Of a DNA stretch of 64,000 bases, positions 61,021-64,000 are shown piece by piece (the stretch's first letter is position 1; each line of letters starts with the position of its first letter). The DNA is from Elysia chlorotica (Eukaryota > Mollusca > Gastropoda > Plakobranchidae). The DNA is taken from positions 263,818 through 327,817 of the forward strand of contig RQTK01000518.1 in assembly GCA_003991915.1 (NCBI GenBank). Reading direction: 5' to 3'. Made by a program: the position numbers and the translations under genes. The notes under the pieces were generated by a model. The model was not told where the DNA came from. It saw only the letters and a program-made list of their open reading frames with translations, and made no database searches.

Positions 61021-61279
61021 GTAAGTCAACAGGCCTATTTGAAGTTATGTCTCCTTCACAAAGAGGAGGGATAAAGTGGTCAAATCAGGTCATCTCTACT
61101 CTGTCTTTATAAAACACTCATATTGTGTCTGCTTCAGTGCGTATACATGCTAACCCCAACCCAACTTGTAGGATTGGTATAAAGGCGACATAATTGGGTT
61201 TGGAACCTGGGATTTTACAACTCACCCATAAATTGATAAAGTGTGACGCGCAAAACCTAGCTTTCAGAAAACTACAGGC

Positions 61280-62115
61280 TCTGCGCTAGGCTACTTCACT
61301 GACTTAGCACCTCCGGACTGGGCACCCGCACTGCAGGGTGCGAAATAACTGACATTCTTGGTGGGTTTTCATTCATCCTTTATTCCTCCTTTCTCCAGCA
61401 TGTGAGAAACTCGAATATGGGTTTGAGGTTCTTAAAATATCAACCAATGAAATCAATACATAAGTTTACAGATTCTCAGGCTCAAAGTTACATTATGACG
61501 GTTCCCTGATCGTAGCCTGAATCTATCAGAAAGGAAAGGGTTGAGAAAGTGAGCAAAATGCCCCCCCCCCCCCCCCCCCCCACCAGCCACAGTACCCACG
61601 GCCCGCGGAGAAAAGTAGCAACAAACCCCCCCCCCCCCCCCCCCCCTCACAATAGGGATCTTGAGTAACCTGGCGGTGTTTAGTGCCGTGTATTAAAAGG
61701 GATGGACCATTGATGTAGGGGAAGATGGTGATGAAAGCTATGATTTGACTGATTCACAAAGGAGTGTCAAAACCCCCCCTCCCCCTCGAAATACAAAGAC
61801 AGACAGACAGACACGCACATACATTGGTGTTAAACAGGCGCTGAACACATTGCATGTTGAGCGAACTCCATTCTGTTCTGTTCGTGTGACTGTGGGCTTG
61901 TAAAATTTGCAATTGCCTCATTTACACTGTTCTGAGTGTATTTGGATAGGGTGACAGGACTGTAAATGCCTGTGCTTCGCTTGATAAGGTTTGACAATTA
62001 CTGCTCTCTTGATAGCTCTGTCTGTCGTGGCCTGACGGTGCAATACTTTGCAGGTGTCTGAAAATCTGATCTGATATTCTAGAAGTTCATGGGGCGTAAG
62101 GGTAATGCAATATTA
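61280..62115 (+). repeat. dispersed repeat family R5, copy 2, with poly-C tracts
   Basis: Same landmarks as 27850-28545. Contains two uninterrupted C runs (61561-61580 and about 61626-61646). In RCL1 intron 1. Confidence 0.8.
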
Positions 62116-63744
62116 AAATATTAGCGTCAGCTCAATAGAGCAAAGATGCCAGTTCTCCAACTTTAGCTGGAAATCAGGCTTTTTTCGGTCCTGATTCTTT
62201 TCAGGGTTTTCAGGTTCAGCAAGTCTGGGGCTCCTGTTTTTCACTGAAGTTTCAGACCTCCCGTTGTCGATGGTCAACACTTCCTTTCAGTTTCACAGAC
62301 TGCCATCTTGGTGAAGGTCCAATTTGTCGCCTTATACTATTTTATAAAAGTATAATATCCGTTTTTTTATTTCCCGAAAAATTTGCCATTTCCCCATTTT
62401 TTTCAAGACTTGCTTTTTTCACAGCCAAGAAAAAAAGTGGGCACTTCTTAGACTCTATGACACTGAACGACCGATACTTCCACCATGCAGCTAGAATTAG
62501 ATGTTCTAGGTGTAGTTTTTTCTTCTTAGCAATACTGCACGCTTATGAATCTTTCTCCTCTAAGCCAGTATCTGAATGCTGACTGATGTGACAGTGTCTC
62601 TCACAGGGTCCACTCTTCATGTGCTGCCAGCTTAAAAGGACTTATCATGAGAAATTTATAGCCTATTAGTACAATGCTTCCCAACTCATATTTGTTTCTA
62701 GGTCAAGACCAAAATGAGCCATTGACAGGGAAGTAATTTTACTTTTTAGTGCCCTGCAGGTACAAAAGCGTTGATTAGATTTATATGGCCTTAATAACAT
62801 TCTCAAATTCTGTAGATAAGATAAACAATCACTTGGTTTCATCAGCATAGATACATTACCATTCTGTGCAGTGCATGCTTTCTTTGATAATAAGGAAAAC
62901 AAGAGATTACAGAGTAGCCAACTTTCAGTTTTCTTGGATTTACCCATGATTTACCCAAAACTGAAAGTAAAATGTGAAAAGGAAGTGGGGAGGGAAAGTG
63001 GTGGCTTGACAATATGCCTCTCTGTGAGGAAGTTAAAACAAGAACAAAACGAACTTGTTTGGGACAAAGATGTGCACTGCAGTATTTGATCTAGATCTAA
63101 ACCTTGACTACGGAAGGTTTCTAAAATCACATAGCTCTTTAATATATAATTATATTAGATTGTATCTACTTTTCAAGATCTAAATAACTAACCATGCATT
63201 GAATTCTATAATAGTGGATGCTACCTTCTCAGTAGCCTACCAAATGTATAGAATGCCTGGTCCCAAGTAGTTTATCTTAAGCAGAATACACTGTAGTTTA
63301 TATACCTGTATCTCAATATGTAATTAAAAGAAAAAAATGTATCCATATGTATATATAGGCCTAGTGCTTTTAGCAAAATTTGGACAGAAAAGCAAATATA
63401 CAGTACACAACAGTCAACAGGCATTTAAAGGCAGAAACACTATACATTGTGTGTATAGACACTATAGATCGTAATGACGTGATAAATATCTAGACCAGTA
63501 GATTTCTATTTAGAGTTAAAAGTTTTTTGTTTTAACCCTTATGAATTGCATTGGTGGTTGCAGATGACCCCTAGCATGTATTGTCAATTAAAATACTAAG
63601 ACTAATTCACTAAAGTGGGTCGACTTTGAAAGCCTAAATTTAAGTGTTGCAGTGCCCGCATATATAAAACTGTTTGTTCGGAAGTCCTTTTTTTTTTTTT
63701 TTGAAAGCAGTCTAAATTAAAAATCTCATAAAAATTTCTTTCAG

Positions 63745-63816
63745 ACTTTGAGGTCAGTTTCATCAGGCTAATGGATAAGGTAACAAATGGAACCAAGACC
63801 GTCATCACAGAAACAG
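63745..63816 (+). CDS. RCL1: RCL1 exon 2 (residues 42-65)
   Basis: Acceptor TTTCAG, donor GTAAGT. Encodes DFEVSFIRLMDKVTNGTKTV then ITET, matching DFEASFIRLLDKITNGSRIEI of animal RCL1. Joins exon 1 in phase 1 and ends in phase 1. Exon 3 (expected to begin TG-T-L-YQPG) is not convincingly present before 64000. Confidence 0.93.
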
Positions 63817-64000
63817 GTAAGTCTGTTTTGCAATTGCAAGAAATCTTTTTTAGATTTTTTAGATAACACTTTCTTTTTTCAAGTAGTCACACTCACAGAA
63901 TCAAAACCTGTGGCAAACATCCCTAAAATGTCTTAAAATACAATGGAAGCTGTTTTTGTAAAATTTAGGGAGAAGGCATCTTTTCCAGATTATCAGGGTT

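Larger units (their letters stand above)
60751..61034 (+). repeat. 143-bp tandem duplication of RCL1 first exon
   Basis: Two adjacent units with a 143-base period; each includes four A/T bases before ATG, the exon and 14 bases of intron (to ...CAACAGGC). One mismatch seen over the unit. Confidence 0.9.

Noticed and set aside
63970-64000. Possible RCL1 exon 3 after AAATTTAG at the right edge
   Set aside because: None of the frames gives the expected TG-T-L-YQPG start, so it is probably still intron.

Overview
This window is eukaryotic, from an intron-rich, repeat-rich metazoan. Exon sizes, intron lengths, the long (GA)n/(CT)n tracts, abundant GATCTA-type motifs and the mix of LINE, gypsy and tRNA-SINE copies suggest a mollusc, perhaps a gastropod. 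That assignment is inference; only 'animal' is firm. No bacterial operon, CRISPR array or rRNA was seen.

Two protein-coding genes can be recognised, arranged head to head. The first is a Rho-associated coiled-coil kinase (ROCK) on the minus strand. I could trace 28 coding exons, from the start codon at 54027 down to 5423. Every splice junction keeps frame, giving 1127 codons plus one base: N-terminal helical extension, complete AGC kinase domain and C-tail, long coiled coil, and Rho-binding segment. The PH and C1 exons expected at the C terminus are not found in 1-5422 and probably lie beyond the left edge. The second gene is an RNA 3'-terminal phosphate cyclase-like gene (RCL1) on the plus strand, starting at 60754 and running off the right edge. 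Its first coding exon is present twice in tandem (60754-60877 and 60897-61020), followed by exon 2 at 63745-63816.

Layout: 1-5422 is ROCK intron (or 3' region) with microsatellites and a duplicated repeat. 5423-18514 holds ROCK exons 28-15 (coiled coil, Rho binding). 18515-26165 is a long repeat-filled intron. 26166-37524 holds exons 14-5, with a TIR element carrying a LINE fragment in intron 6. 37525-43717 is a long intron with low-complexity tracts. 43718-47061 holds exons 4-2, with a LINE flanked by an 87-bp perfect duplication in intron 3. 47062-53931 is intron 1, containing a large TIR element (47989-52340) that itself contains a 2.7-kb gypsy-type LTR element with an assembly gap of 460 N (49783-50242). 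53932-54027 is exon 1. 54084-60753 is intergenic, with an RTE-like LINE and a tRNA-derived SINE. 60754-64000 is RCL1.

Both host genes look like conserved housekeeping genes (cytoskeletal signalling; 18S rRNA maturation). I see no functional link between them beyond the shared upstream region. Most of the remaining sequence is dispersed repeats in several mosaic families. I found no convincing undescribed biological system. The most interesting points are the duplicated RCL1 exon, the nested transposons with resolvable target-site duplications, the LINE with an unusually long flanking duplication, and a GC-AG intron in ROCK.
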